Positions 14,841-23,943 of a stretch of 64,000 nucleotides of DNA are shown here, in pieces. Within the stretch, counting starts at the first letter, position 1. Every line of letters starts with the position of its first letter. The position numbers and the translations under genes are program-made. This DNA is from an unidentified eubacterium SCB49 (lineage in GTDB: Bacteria > Bacteroidota > Bacteroidia > Flavobacteriales > Flavobacteriaceae): assembly GCA_000170815.1 (NCBI GenBank), contig ABCO01000001.1, positions 1 through 64,000 on the forward strand, given 5' to 3'. The notes under the pieces were generated by a model, which searched no databases, had not been told where the DNA came from, and worked only from the letters and a program-made list of their open reading frames with translations.

Positions 14841-17519
14841 TTGAAACATCTATATAAACTCATCTTTTTTGCACTTACAGTCATTTTACTAGCTGCCTGT
14901 TCTAGAAAAAAAGACTCTTTTATTAACCGAAACTACCATGCTGTTACCGGAGAATTTAATGCTCTGTACAATGGAGGAGTTGCATTTGATAAAGGAAAAG
15001 AAAGCTTAGCTCAAACATACAATGACAACTTTTGGGAGGTATTACCAATAGAACGCATGGAGACTAAAGATGAAATTGTGCTTCCTGGCGAATCTAAAGA
15101 CCCCAATTTTAACCGCGCAGAAGAAAAAGCGGTAAAAATGATCCAGAAGCACGGGATGTATATAGACGGAAAAGAGCACAACCCACAAGTAGACGAAGCC
15201 TACTTACTACTAGGTAAAACACGTTATTTTGACCAACGTTTTATCCCTGCTTTAGATGCCTTTAATTTTATTCTAGACAGATACCCTACTAGTAACAATA
15301 TTAACAAAGCTAAAGTTTGGAAAGCTAAAACCAACATTCGTCTAAAAAATGAAGAAGTAGCAATCAAGAATCTTAAAAAGATGCTTGAAGCAGAAGAAAT
15401 AGATGATGAAGATTTATCTGAAGCATCTGCCAGTATTGCCGAAGCTTATCTACAGATGGACTCTATTCCAGAAGCCCTACCTTATGTAAAAGATGCATCA
15501 AATTTTGTAAAAGACAAAGAACTAAAAGGGCGTTACTTATTTATAAAAGGACAACTTTACAACAAGCTTGGTTTTAAAGACAGTGCAAACCTAGCTTTTG
15601 ACGAAGTGATAGACCTAAACAGAAAGACTTCGCGCGATTATATGATTAATGCATACATGGCAAAATCTCGCAATTTTAATTATGATACAGAAGACAAAGT
15701 AGCCTTCTTAGAATTACTTAATAAACTAGAGAAAAACAGAGAAAACCGTCCATATCTTGATATTATTTACCACCAAAAAGGAGAATATTATCGTAACACT
15801 GTAAACATAGACACCGCTGTAATTTTTTACAACAAATCTATTCGTACAGAAACTAGAGACAAAACGCTAAAGTCAATTAACTACAGAACATTAGCAGAGA
15901 TTAATTTTGACAAAGCATTATATAAAAATGCTGGCGCTTACTACGATAGCACACTCACTAATCTTGATGAAAAATCTCGTCTCTACAGAAGAATTAAAAA
16001 GAAACGTGAAAACCTAGATGATGTTATCAAATATGAAGATATCGCTACAAACAATGACAGTATTTTACGTATTGCAAGTATGAACGATGATGAAAAACTA
16101 GCGTATTTTACAACATATACCACAAAACTAAAAGATAAAGCTATTGCAGACTCTATAGCTTTTGCAAAAAAACAAAGAACAGTTGGGGTAGTAGACAACG
16201 AATTCTTTAAAAAATCAACCAAAAATGATGGAGATGCCTCTGGTCCATTCTACTTCTACAATACAGCAACCGCTGCCTACGGAAGACAAGAATTTAGAAA
16301 AATATGGGGAGATCGTGAACTAACAGATAACTGGAGAATATCAAGTAAGCGAAAAACAGGCTTTAATGACAAAGAAGAGGCTGTAGAAGAAATAACCTCT
16401 ATTTCAGAAGATGCACGTTTTGATCCTAAAACATATATAGACCAAATTCCAACAGATCAAAAAATTCTAGACAGTCTTAGTACAGACAGAAATTTTGCAT
16501 ACTATCAATTAGGTCTAATTTACAAAGAAAAATTTAAGGAGTATGATCTTGCTTCAAATAGACTTGAAAAACTATTAACACTAGATCCAGAAGAAAGGCT
16601 TGTTCTTCCTACAAAATACAACCTGTACAAAATTTATGGTATTCTTGAAAACCAAGGACTAGAACAACAATACAAAACAGACATACTTAGCAACCATAGT
16701 GATTCTCGTTATGCCGAAATATTAAGAAACCCATCCACTCAACTAGCAACAGATGAGTCAAGTCCAGAATTTAAATACAATACACTTTATAAAAAGTTTG
16801 AACAACAACAATATCAAGAAGTAATAAACACCTGTGACCAATATATATCAACCTATATAGGTGACGAAATAATTCCTAAGTTTGAATTATTAAAAGCTAC
16901 CGCCATTGGAAAACAACAAGGCTATGAAGCGTATAAAAAAGCACTTAACTATGTCTCTTTAACATATCCAAATGACGACGAAGGAAAGCAAGCACAACTT
17001 ATCTATTCTAACACGTTACCAAAACTAGCCTTTAAAAACTTTGCTCCGTATGATGAAGGAAAAAACTTTAAATTAGTTTACTCTTTTTCAAAATCAGAAC
17101 GACAAAGCGCAGAAGACCTTAAAAAGCTTTTAGATGAAATTATCGAAAAAGCAAGATACACAAACATGAAAACCTCAATAGACTACTACAATCCTGAGCT
17201 TGACTTTGTGGTAGTACACGGTCTTCAATCACGTATGGGATCTAGAGGGTTTGGAGCAATACTTTATGAGGGCGAAACAGACAAAAAAGCAGAAAGCCAG
17301 AAATACAGAATAACTCGTCCTTACTTTGATATTTCTTCTAAAAATTACACAACAATACAGATTCATAAAAATCTAGATCTCTACCTAAATCCTCCTAAAG
17401 CTGAAGAAAAAGCAGACAAAGTCAAGCAAACAAAAAAAATGCTTGAAGATAAAAAGGCAAAAGAGCAAGAAGATTTGAAAAGAAAACTACAGGAAAAGAA
17501 AAAAGAAGAAAAGAAATAA
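14841..17519 (+). CDS. porW: Type IX secretion system lipoprotein PorW/SprE
   Basis: The 892-residue protein has a lipoprotein signal (LLAACSRKK, Cys20) and then the PorW/SprE hallmark FINRNYHAVTGEFNALYNGG. Many TPR-like helices follow (about residues 110-700), and the C-terminus is lysine-rich (KKKEEKK). In Flavobacterium SprE is needed for T9SS function and gliding; PorW is thought to connect the outer-membrane translocon to the motor complex. Translation starts at TTG. The gene opens a run that continues into bactofilin and ATP synthase genes with gaps of 24 bases or less at first. Confidence 0.9.
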   Translation: MKHLYKLIFFALTVILLAACSRKKDSFINRNYHAVTGEFNALYNGGVAFDKGKESLAQTYNDNFWEVLPIERMETKDEIVLPGESKDPNFNRAEEKAVKMIQKHGMYIDGKEHNPQVDEAYLLLGKTRYFDQRFIPALDAFNFILDRYPTSNNINKAKVWKAKTNIRLKNEEVAIKNLKKMLEAEEIDDEDLSEASASIAEAYLQMDSIPEALPYVKDASNFVKDKELKGRYLFIKGQLYNKLGFKDSANLAFDEVIDLNRKTSRDYMINAYMAKSRNFNYDTEDKVAFLELLNKLEKNRENRPYLDIIYHQKGEYYRNTVNIDTAVIFYNKSIRTETRDKTLKSINYRTLAEINFDKALYKNAGAYYDSTLTNLDEKSRLYRRIKKKRENLDDVIKYEDIATNNDSILRIASMNDDEKLAYFTTYTTKLKDKAIADSIAFAKKQRTVGVVDNEFFKKSTKNDGDASGPFYFYNTATAAYGRQEFRKIWGDRELTDNWRISSKRKTGFNDKEEAVEEITSISEDARFDPKTYIDQIPTDQKILDSLSTDRNFAYYQLGLIYKEKFKEYDLASNRLEKLLTLDPEERLVLPTKYNLYKIYGILENQGLEQQYKTDILSNHSDSRYAEILRNPSTQLATDESSPEFKYNTLYKKFEQQQYQEVINTCDQYISTYIGDEIIPKFELLKATAIGKQQGYEAYKKALNYVSLTYPNDDEGKQAQLIYSNTLPKLAFKNFAPYDEGKNFKLVYSFSKSERQSAEDLKKLLDEIIEKARYTNMKTSIDYYNPELDFVVVHGLQSRMGSRGFGAILYEGETDKKAESQKYRITRPYFDISSKNYTTIQIHKNLDLYLNPPKAEEKADKVKQTKKMLEDKKAKEQEDLKRKLQEKKKEEKK

Positions 17520-17543
17520 TAACAACCCCTTAACCATCTCCTC

Positions 17544-17942
17544 ATGCGAAAAGACAAAAAAGTAAAAACATCTGACCCCTCTGCTAACCAAAATCGCATA
17601 AACGAAGGAACCTTTATCACAGGCGAAATCCAATCTAAAGGCTTCTTTAGAATTGATGGAGAAATAAAAGGGAATGTAACTACACCTAATAAAGTAGTAA
17701 TAGGCAAAAACGGTCTTATAGACGGAACACTTACTTGCGACAACGCAGATATAGAAGGTACACTTACTGGAACTCTAAACGTAAAAGAACTCTTATCCTT
17801 AAGAAATACTGCTATCATTACAGGCGAGGTTATAGCTGGAAAACTATCTGTAGAACCTGGAGCAACTTTTAACGCCACCTGCACAATGGGCTCGGGAGTA
17901 AAATCAATTAATTCAAATGGCAAAAAAGAACGCACCGCTTAA
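17544..17942 (+). CDS. Bactofilin (polymer-forming cytoskeletal protein)
   Basis: The 132-residue protein is mostly a right-handed beta-helix repeat (GTFITGEIQSKGFFRIDGEIKG, then repeated G-hydrophobic-G units such as VVIGKNGLIDGTL and DIEGTLTGTL), flanked by short disordered ends. This is the bactofilin pattern; these proteins form nucleotide-independent filaments at the membrane. Its last 26 bases overlap atpZ in another frame, so the two are translationally linked. Confidence 0.9.
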   Translation: MRKDKKVKTSDPSANQNRINEGTFITGEIQSKGFFRIDGEIKGNVTTPNKVVIGKNGLIDGTLTCDNADIEGTLTGTLNVKELLSLRNTAIITGEVIAGKLSVEPGATFNATCTMGSGVKSINSNGKKERTA

Positions 17943-18126
17943 AAACTGGGCGCGTTTTAGCACCATAGCCCTACAAATGGGTCTCACCATCTATCTAGGG
18001 AATCTTTTAGGTGAATGGCTCGACATAAAGTTTGACAAAACTTTTTTAGAACCTACAATAACCCTGATTGCAGTCTTTATTTCTATGTATGTAGTGATCA
18101 AGGGCGTAAAACAAATGAACGCTTAA
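17917..18126 (+). CDS. AtpZ/AtpI family ATP synthase accessory membrane protein
   Basis: The 69-residue protein has two membrane helices (FSTIALQMGLTIYLGNLLGEWLD and TITLIAVFISMYVVIKGV). This two-helix plan, with WLDxKF between the helices, is that of AtpZ/AtpI proteins, which are encoded just before atpB and help c-ring assembly or ion supply. It starts inside the bactofilin gene and is followed after one base by the next gene. Confidence 0.85.
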   Translation: MAKKNAPLKNWARFSTIALQMGLTIYLGNLLGEWLDIKFDKTFLEPTITLIAVFISMYVVIKGVKQMNA

Positions 18127-18127
18127 A

Positions 18128-18532
18128 ATGCTTTTAAAAAAAACACTCTTACTAACAGGGCTATTCATTTTAACATTCTGTATCACGTACGGTTTACATT
18201 TTAAAATTCTAGAATGGACTAATGCAGCCCCACTACAATATTCATTAATTAATATGTACATCTTCCACGCTATTTTTAGCGCAGTAATCTGTATAGCATG
18301 TACATTAATTGCAAACCTCTCTTCAAGCTATAAAAACCAAATAGGATTCATCTATGTATTTAGTATGGTTTTTAAAGCATCGTTTTTTGGCATGCTATTT
18401 AACGACATCCTTTTTTCCGACTTAGTACTCAACAATATAGACAACATTTCATTACTTATACCCCTATTTATCTTCTTAACAATCGAAGTAGTAATTATCA
18501 GTAAAATTTTAAATGCAATTACCTTTAAATAA
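18128..18532 (+). CDS. AtpI-like four-helix membrane protein (probably DUF6168)
   Basis: The 134-residue protein has four predicted membrane helices and no catalytic motif. Its position between atpZ and atpB is that of AtpI-like proteins; I recall this flavobacterial family as DUF6168, not verified. It starts two bases after the atpZ stop, so it is probably co-translated. A separate -7 box for atpB lies downstream. Confidence 0.7.
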   Translation: MLLKKTLLLTGLFILTFCITYGLHFKILEWTNAAPLQYSLINMYIFHAIFSAVICIACTLIANLSSSYKNQIGFIYVFSMVFKASFFGMLFNDILFSDLVLNNIDNISLLIPLFIFLTIEVVIISKILNAITFK

Positions 18533-18570
18533 TTCTTAAATTTCATTGTTTATATTGATTATAAAATGCT

Positions 18571-18578
18571 TATTTTTG
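18571..18578 (+). promoter_or_regulatory. -7 box upstream of atpB
   Basis: TATTTTTG followed by CGC lies 41 bases before the atpB start, within the 87-base gap after the AtpI-like gene. It could start a separate ATP synthase transcript inside the longer porW run. Confidence 0.45.
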
Positions 18579-18619
18579 CGCAAAATTTACAGGCATAAAT
18601 TTATTTAGCTAGAAAAAGT

Positions 18620-19735
18620 ATGATGGTGGCAAAAAAATCTATCAATTTTATAACAGTTTTAGTTTTCGCATTGTTTTCAATATCGACGTATGCCGATGAT
18701 GGAGAGCAAAAACCTGGAAACAAAATAGACACAGCAGAAGAAATTAAAGAATATATTGCTCATCACTTAAAAGATTCGCACGATTTTCATTTCTACACAC
18801 ATAACGAATCTGGAAAACACTATAGCTTTCCTTTACCTGTAATTGTTTGGACCAGTAATGGTTTAAAAACATTTATGTCTTCAGAATTTCATCATGATGA
18901 TTCTGGAAAGGTGGTTGTAGACCAAGGAGACACAAAACTAGTAAAACTTCATAGTAAAATTTACGAACTAGAACCTGGAGAAACAACAGTTTCTTTCGAT
19001 GCAGATCATCATGCAACTAACGCTCATGCAGTATTAGATTTTTCTATTACAAAGTCTGTTGTAGGAATGCTACTCGCTGGTTTATTAATGCTATTAGCTT
19101 TTGGAGCATTAGCTAGAGGATACAAAAAAGGGAAAACAATCCCTACAGGTTTTTCTAGAGTCTTAGAACCATTAGTAATTTATGTTCGTGACGAAATTGC
19201 AAAACCAAATATTGGAGAGAAAAAGTACCGTAAGTTTATGGGCTTTCTGTTAACTGTGTTTTTCTTTATATGGATATTAAACCTACTAGGACTAACACCA
19301 TTAGGATTTAACGTAACAGGACAAATAGCAGTAACGGCATGTTTAGCTATATTTACTGTAATCATCTATTTATTTAGCGGAACAAAAGATTTCTGGGGAC
19401 ATACTTTATGGATGCCAGGAGTACCTTATTTATTAAGACCAATATTAGCGGTAATAGAGCTTATAGGTTTTGTTGTTATTAAACCATTTTCACTATTAGT
19501 ACGTTTGTTTGCAAATATTACAGCAGGACACTTTGTAGTAATGAGTTTAATTGCATTAATGATTACTTTAAAAGAGTCTTTTGGTCCTGTTGCATCAACA
19601 GGAATGTCTCTAGTTTTAGCATTGTTTATCATGGTTATTGAAATTTTAGTAGCGTTTTTACAAGCGTTTATTTTTACAATGTTATCATCATTATTTATTG
19701 GTATGGCAGTCGAAGAACACGACGACCATCATTAA
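18620..19735 (+). CDS. atpB: F0F1 ATP synthase subunit a
   Basis: The 371-residue protein has a signal-like N-terminus and a hydrophilic N-terminal extension of about 130 residues (rich in His and Lys) before five membrane helices, which is usual in Bacteroidota and longer than in E. coli. The conserved proton-channel arginine lies in FSLLVRLFANITAGH. The C-terminus ends in EEHDDHH. Two ATG codons open the frame; either may be used. Confidence 0.95.
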   Translation: MMVAKKSINFITVLVFALFSISTYADDGEQKPGNKIDTAEEIKEYIAHHLKDSHDFHFYTHNESGKHYSFPLPVIVWTSNGLKTFMSSEFHHDDSGKVVVDQGDTKLVKLHSKIYELEPGETTVSFDADHHATNAHAVLDFSITKSVVGMLLAGLLMLLAFGALARGYKKGKTIPTGFSRVLEPLVIYVRDEIAKPNIGEKKYRKFMGFLLTVFFFIWILNLLGLTPLGFNVTGQIAVTACLAIFTVIIYLFSGTKDFWGHTLWMPGVPYLLRPILAVIELIGFVVIKPFSLLVRLFANITAGHFVVMSLIALMITLKESFGPVASTGMSLVLALFIMVIEILVAFLQAFIFTMLSSLFIGMAVEEHDDHH

Positions 19736-19776
19736 AAAGAGTTTGTTTAATTAATATATATAAAAATCAAATTAGT

Positions 19777-19971
19777 ATGGAAATCCCAACATTAGTAGGA
19801 GCAGGTTTAATCGTAATCGGAGGTGGTTTAGGATTAGGTAAAATTGGTGGAGCAGCGATGGAAGGTATCGCGCGTCAACCAGAAGCAGCCGGAAAAATTC
19901 AAACAGCGATGATTATCATTGGTGCCTTATTGGAAGGTTTAGCATTTGGTGCATTAATCTTAGGAAAATAA
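19777..19971 (+). CDS. atpE: F0F1 ATP synthase subunit c
   Basis: The 64-residue hairpin protein has the glycine-rich first helix (GAGLIVIGGGLGLGKIGGAA), the polar loop GIARQPEAAG and the second helix with the ion-binding glutamate in ALLEGLAFGAL. Glycine rather than serine or threonine follows the glutamate and no glutamine is placed as in Na+ rings, so protons are the likely ion. A terminator-like hairpin follows immediately. Confidence 0.95.
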   Translation: MEIPTLVGAGLIVIGGGLGLGKIGGAAMEGIARQPEAAGKIQTAMIIIGALLEGLAFGALILGK

Positions 19972-19990
19972 TTCCTGAAAAACAAAAAAA

Positions 19991-20028
19991 ACAGATTCCT
20001 GTAACGGTTGGTTACAGGACTGTTTTTA
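19991..20028 (+). terminator. Terminator-like hairpin between atpE and atpF
   Basis: CCTGTAAC (19998-20005) pairs with GTTACAGG (20011-20018) around GGTTG. The stem extends through ACAG/CTGT across a small internal loop, and five T residues follow. It should stop part of the transcription after the c-subunit gene or protect its mRNA end. Confidence 0.75.
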
Positions 20029-20123
20029 ATCTAATTTTAGATACTAAAGTACTAGAGACCTTTTAATATAGGACTCTTTATAAATTAAACAAAAAACAAC
20101 TAACAAGTAATTAATAGTTTTAC

Positions 20124-20624
20124 ATGGACCAGTTATTACATGATTTTTCGCCCGGCTTATTTTTTATGCAAGCCATTATCTTAATAATATTAATTGTATT
20201 AATGATAAAATTTGCTTGGAAACCAATTCTAGATGCTTTGCAAACTAGAGAAGATGGTATTCAGGATGCATTAGATTCTGCTGAAAAAGCAAAATTAGAA
20301 ATGGCAAACCTAAATGCAGACAACGAGCGTTTATTAAAAGAAGCTAGAGCAGAGCGTGAAACTATGATGAAAGAAGCTCGCGAAATGAAAGCTAAAATGA
20401 TTGCAGATGCTAAAGAAGAAGCACAGGCAGAAGCAAACAAAACAATAGAAAACGCACAAGCAGCTATCGAAAGTGAAAAGAAAGCCGCTGTAGCAGAACT
20501 AAAAAATACTGTTGCTAGTTTATCTGTAGAAATTGCAGAAAAAATGGTAAAAAGCGAATTGTCTAACAAAGACAAGCAACTTGAGTTAGTAAACTCAATG
20601 TTAAATGACGCCAAATTAAATTAA
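20124..20624 (+). CDS. atpF: F0F1 ATP synthase subunit b
   Basis: The 166-residue protein has one N-terminal membrane helix (LFFMQAIILIILIVLMIKFAW), then KPILDALQTREDGI and a long charged coiled coil rich in Ala, Glu and Lys. It forms the peripheral stalk that holds F1. Length is normal. The next gene begins two bases after its stop. Confidence 0.95.
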   Translation: MDQLLHDFSPGLFFMQAIILIILIVLMIKFAWKPILDALQTREDGIQDALDSAEKAKLEMANLNADNERLLKEARAERETMMKEAREMKAKMIADAKEEAQAEANKTIENAQAAIESEKKAAVAELKNTVASLSVEIAEKMVKSELSNKDKQLELVNSMLNDAKLN

Positions 20625-20626
20625 AG

Positions 20627-21163
20627 ATGAGTAGAGCAGCCATAAGATATGCAAAAGCAGTTTTAGACCAAGCAAATCTAGCTAATATTAGCGAGGTTGT
20701 TTTTGGCGATATGAAATCTGTAGGGACTACCATCGCAGGGAGCAAAGAATTACGTAATGTACTTCAAAGCCCAATCATTAAAGGAGAAGATAAAAAACAA
20801 GCTTTACATAAAATATTTGAAGGAAATAGCGATGTAACAAAAAGCTTAATCGACATCTTAACAGCAAACAAACGTATCGATTTATTAGGGGGCGTAGCAA
20901 CAAGCTATATCAATCTTTATAACGAACGAAAAGGTGTTAAAGTAGCCCACGTTACAACAGCAGTTCCTTTATCTGAAGCACTTGAAAAAGAAGTGTTAGC
21001 AAAGGTGAAGCAAATGACAGGTAGCGACAATATTTCTATAGAAAATAAAATTGACGAATCTATCATTGGAGGTTTCATTTTAAGAGTTGGAGATGTACAA
21101 TACAACGCAAGTATTGCTAACCAACTAGGAAACTTAAAAAGAGCATTTAATAAAACAGCATAA
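20627..21163 (+). CDS. atpH: F0F1 ATP synthase subunit delta
   Basis: The 178-residue protein begins SRAAIRYAKAVLDQA (the family's N-terminal helix). Its C-terminal part has ESIIGGFILRVGDVQYNASIANQLGNLKRAF, the end signature of OSCP/delta. It joins the peripheral stalk to the alpha/beta head. Two stem-loops follow before atpA. Confidence 0.95.
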   Translation: MSRAAIRYAKAVLDQANLANISEVVFGDMKSVGTTIAGSKELRNVLQSPIIKGEDKKQALHKIFEGNSDVTKSLIDILTANKRIDLLGGVATSYINLYNERKGVKVAHVTTAVPLSEALEKEVLAKVKQMTGSDNISIENKIDESIIGGFILRVGDVQYNASIANQLGNLKRAFNKTA

Positions 21164-21164
21164 A

Positions 21165-21242
21165 TCTGAAATTTTAATATTTCAGAAACAACAATAATTA
21201 TAGGTACAATTAACTGATTGATTTTAGTGTAAGGCTAAAATC
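21165..21242 (+). repeat. Two hairpins in the atpH-atpA junction
   Basis: TCTGAAAT/ATTTCAGA (21165-21172 with 21179-21186) and GATTTTAG/CTAAAATC (21220-21227 with 21235-21242) are two perfect 8-bp stems. Neither has a T-run. They may set mRNA processing or stability between the delta and alpha genes. Confidence 0.6.
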
Positions 21243-21258
21243 TCAAATCTAAATAAAA

Positions 21259-22839
21259 ATGGCAGAAGTTAAACCAGCTGAAGTTTCAGCAATCTTAAAA
21301 CAACAACTTACTGGGTTTGAAGCAACAGCTTCACTAGATGAGGTAGGAACTGTATTAACTGTAGGTGATGGTATTGCACGTGTATATGGGCTTGCTAACG
21401 CGCAATACGGTGAATTAGTAGCGTTTGAAAACGGTATGGAAGGTATCGTTCTTAACCTAGAAGAAGATAACGTAGGGGTTGTATTATTAGGACCTTCACG
21501 TGGTATTGCTGAAGGTGCAACGGTAAAACGTACACAACGTATTGCATCTATTGATGTAGGTGAAGGCGTTGTAGGTCGTGTAGTAAACACATTAGGTTTA
21601 CCTATAGATGGTAAAGGACCTATTGAAGGAACTACGTATAAAATGCCACTTGAGCGTAAAGCACCAGGGGTAATTTATCGTGAACCAGTTACAGAGCCAT
21701 TACAAACAGGTATCAAGTCTATCGATGCAATGATTCCAGTAGGAAGAGGGCAACGTGAACTTGTTATTGGTGACCGTCAAACAGGAAAATCTACTGTTTG
21801 TATTGACACCATCCTTAACCAAAAAGAATTTTACGATGCTGGAGAACCAGTATATTGTATATATGTTGCTATTGGACAAAAAGCTTCTACAGTTGCAAAC
21901 ATTGCAAAGGTACTTGACGAAGCTGGTGCATTAGCCTACACAACTATTGTTGCTGCAAACGCATCAGATCCTGCTCCAATGCAAGTATATGCTCCTTTTG
22001 CAGGTGCTGCAATTGGTGAGTACTTTAGAGATACAGGTCGTCCTGCATTAATTGTATTTGATGATTTATCTAAGCAAGCAGTAGCATACCGTGAGGTATC
22101 ACTTTTATTACGTCGCCCACCGGGACGTGAGGCTTACCCTGGTGATGTATTCTTCTTACACTCAAGATTATTAGAGCGTGCTGCAAAAGTTATCGCTGAT
22201 GATAAAATTGCAAGCGAGATGAATGACTTACCAGACTCTTTAAAACCTATTGTTAAAGGGGGTGGATCATTAACAGCTTTACCTATTATTGAAACACAAG
22301 CGGGTGATGTATCTGCATATATCCCAACAAACGTAATTTCTATTACAGATGGACAGATTTTCTTAGATGGAGATTTATTCAACTCTGGTGTACGTCCAGC
22401 AATTAACGTTGGTATCTCGGTATCGCGTGTAGGTGGTAACGCACAAATTAAATCAATGAAAAAAGTATCTGGTACGTTAAAGCTAGATCAAGCTGCATTC
22501 CGTGAATTAGAAGCGTTTGCTAAGTTTGGTTCAGACCTTGACTCTGCTACTTTAAATGTAATTGAAAAAGGGAAGCGTAATGTTGAGATTTTAAAACAAA
22601 ACGAAAACACTCCTTATACAGTAGAAGATCAAATTGCTATTATCTATGCAGGATCTAAAAACTTATTAAGAAATGTGCCTGTAGATAAAGTAAAAGAATT
22701 TGAAACAGAATTTCTAGAGATGTTAAATGCTAAACATAGAGATATGCTTGACACACTTAAATCTGGAAAATTAACAGATTCTGTGATTGACACGCTTACT
22801 ACAGTAGCAGCGGACCTTTCAGCAAAATATAAAGCATAA
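21259..22839 (+). CDS. atpA: F0F1 ATP synthase subunit alpha
   Basis: The 526-residue protein has the nucleotide-binding P-loop GDRQTGKST, the stretch IAIGQKAS-like [11 protein letters not shown], the arginine-finger region [20 protein letters not shown] and [16 protein letters not shown]. It forms the non-catalytic half of the F1 hexamer. The catalytic beta subunit (atpD) and epsilon (atpC) are not in the window, as is usual for the split arrangement in this phylum. Confidence 0.97.
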   Translation: MAEVKPAEVSAILKQQLTGFEATASLDEVGTVLTVGDGIARVYGLANAQYGELVAFENGMEGIVLNLEEDNVGVVLLGPSRGIAEGATVKRTQRIASIDVGEGVVGRVVNTLGLPIDGKGPIEGTTYKMPLERKAPGVIYREPVTEPLQTGIKSIDAMIPVGRGQRELVIGDRQTGKSTVCIDTILNQKEFYDAGEPVYCIYVAIGQKASTVANIAKVLDEAGALAYTTIVAANASDPAPMQVYAPFAGAAIGEYFRDTGRPALIVFDDLSKQAVAYREVSLLLRRPPGREAYPGDVFFLHSRLLERAAKVIADDKIASEMNDLPDSLKPIVKGGGSLTALPIIETQAGDVSAYIPTNVISITDGQIFLDGDLFNSGVRPAINVGISVSRVGGNAQIKSMKKVSGTLKLDQAAFRELEAFAKFGSDLDSATLNVIEKGKRNVEILKQNENTPYTVEDQIAIIYAGSKNLLRNVPVDKVKEFETEFLEMLNAKHRDMLDTLKSGKLTDSVIDTLTTVAADLSAKYKA

Positions 22840-22853
22840 TAATTAAAATTAAC

Positions 22854-22889
22854 TTTCTTAGTCTCTACAGTATTGTGGAGACTAAGAAA
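22854..22889 (+). repeat. Long hairpin in the atpA-atpG junction
   Basis: TTTCTTAGTCTC (22854-22865) pairs perfectly with GAGACTAAGAAA (22878-22889) around a 12-nt loop. No T-run follows, so it looks like an mRNA processing or stability element rather than a terminator. Confidence 0.65.
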
Positions 22890-22928
22890 ATACTAAGCCT
22901 ACTTGTTATTAATTATAAGTAATTAAAA

Positions 22929-23792
22929 ATGGCAAACCTTAAGGAAATAAGAAACAGAATATCATCCGTTGGTTCAACGATGCAGATAACTAGTGCCATG
23001 AAAATGGTATCTGCTGCAAAGCTGAAAAAAGCGCAAGACGCAATTACAGCAATGCGTCCATATTCTGAAAAATTAACCGAATTATTACAAAACTTAAGTG
23101 CAACTCTTGGCGAAGATAGCGGTAGTGTTTACAGCGATCAACGTGAAGTGAATAAAGTACTTGTTGTTTCAATTACTTCTAATCGTGGTCTAGCGGGTGC
23201 TTTTAATAGTAATATTATAAAAGCTTCTAAGGTTTTAGTAAATGAAACGTATGCTGGTAAGCAAGTAGATTTTGTAACGCTTGGTAAAAAAGGAAATGAT
23301 ATATTAAGTAAAGATGGAAACATCATACACCACGATGTATCTATTTTTGACGATTTAACCTTTGACAACTCTTCTGCTATTGCAGAAATGTTAATGGGAA
23401 AATTTACCGACGGAACATATGATAAAATTGTATTAGTTTACAATCACTTTAAAAACGCAGCAACACAGATAGTGATGAAAGAGCAATTTTTGCCTATCCT
23501 CCCTCCTGCTGTTACTGAAACAACAAATACAACTGACTATATTTTTGAACCATCTAAACTAGAAATAGTTGAAGGACTTATCCCTAAGAGTTTAAAAACA
23601 CAGTTGTTTAAGGCTATTAGAGACAGTGTAGCAAGTGAGCACGGTGCGCGTATGACTGCAATGCACAAAGCAACAGATAACGCGACAGAACTTCGTGATT
23701 CTCTTAAATTACAATACAACAAAGCCCGTCAAGCTGCAATTACAAACGAGATATTAGAAATCGTTGGTGGAGCAGAGGCTTTAGCTAATTAA
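22929..23792 (+). CDS. atpG: F0F1 ATP synthase subunit gamma
   Basis: The 287-residue protein has the paired N- and C-terminal shaft helices: NLKEIRNRISSVGSTMQITSAMKMVSAAKL at the start, and ARMTAMHKATDNATELRDSL with NKARQAAITNEILEIVGGAEAL at the end. It is the rotor shaft of F1. Length is typical. A strong terminator ends the operon. Confidence 0.96.
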   Translation: MANLKEIRNRISSVGSTMQITSAMKMVSAAKLKKAQDAITAMRPYSEKLTELLQNLSATLGEDSGSVYSDQREVNKVLVVSITSNRGLAGAFNSNIIKASKVLVNETYAGKQVDFVTLGKKGNDILSKDGNIIHHDVSIFDDLTFDNSSAIAEMLMGKFTDGTYDKIVLVYNHFKNAATQIVMKEQFLPILPPAVTETTNTTDYIFEPSKLEIVEGLIPKSLKTQLFKAIRDSVASEHGARMTAMHKATDNATELRDSLKLQYNKARQAAITNEILEIVGGAEALAN

Positions 23793-23820
23793 TAGAAACA
23801 AACATTACTAATTCGTATTA

Positions 23821-23857
23821 AACCTCTTAAATCTAATAGATTTAAGAGGTTTTTTTA
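23821..23857 (+). terminator. Terminator of the ATP synthase operon
   Basis: A 14-bp perfect stem (AACCTCTTAAATCT with AGATTTAAGAGGTT) around a 3-nt loop is followed by a T-run. This is one of the strongest terminators in the window. Confidence 0.92.
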
Positions 23858-23943
23858 TTTTTTGAAAAAATATTAAATTTAAGTGAACCAGGATTGAGTT
23901 TAATAATTGATTCCTATCTTTAACCTCATAAAACTAACAGACT

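Noticed and set aside
17381..17935. 184-codon minus-strand frame opposite porW and bactofilin
   Set aside because: Its composition mirrors the bactofilin gene and the porW lysine-rich tail on the other strand; both plus-strand genes are well supported.
20261..20614. 117-codon minus-strand frame opposite atpF
   Set aside because: It is a shadow of the Ala/Lys/Glu coiled coil of subunit b.
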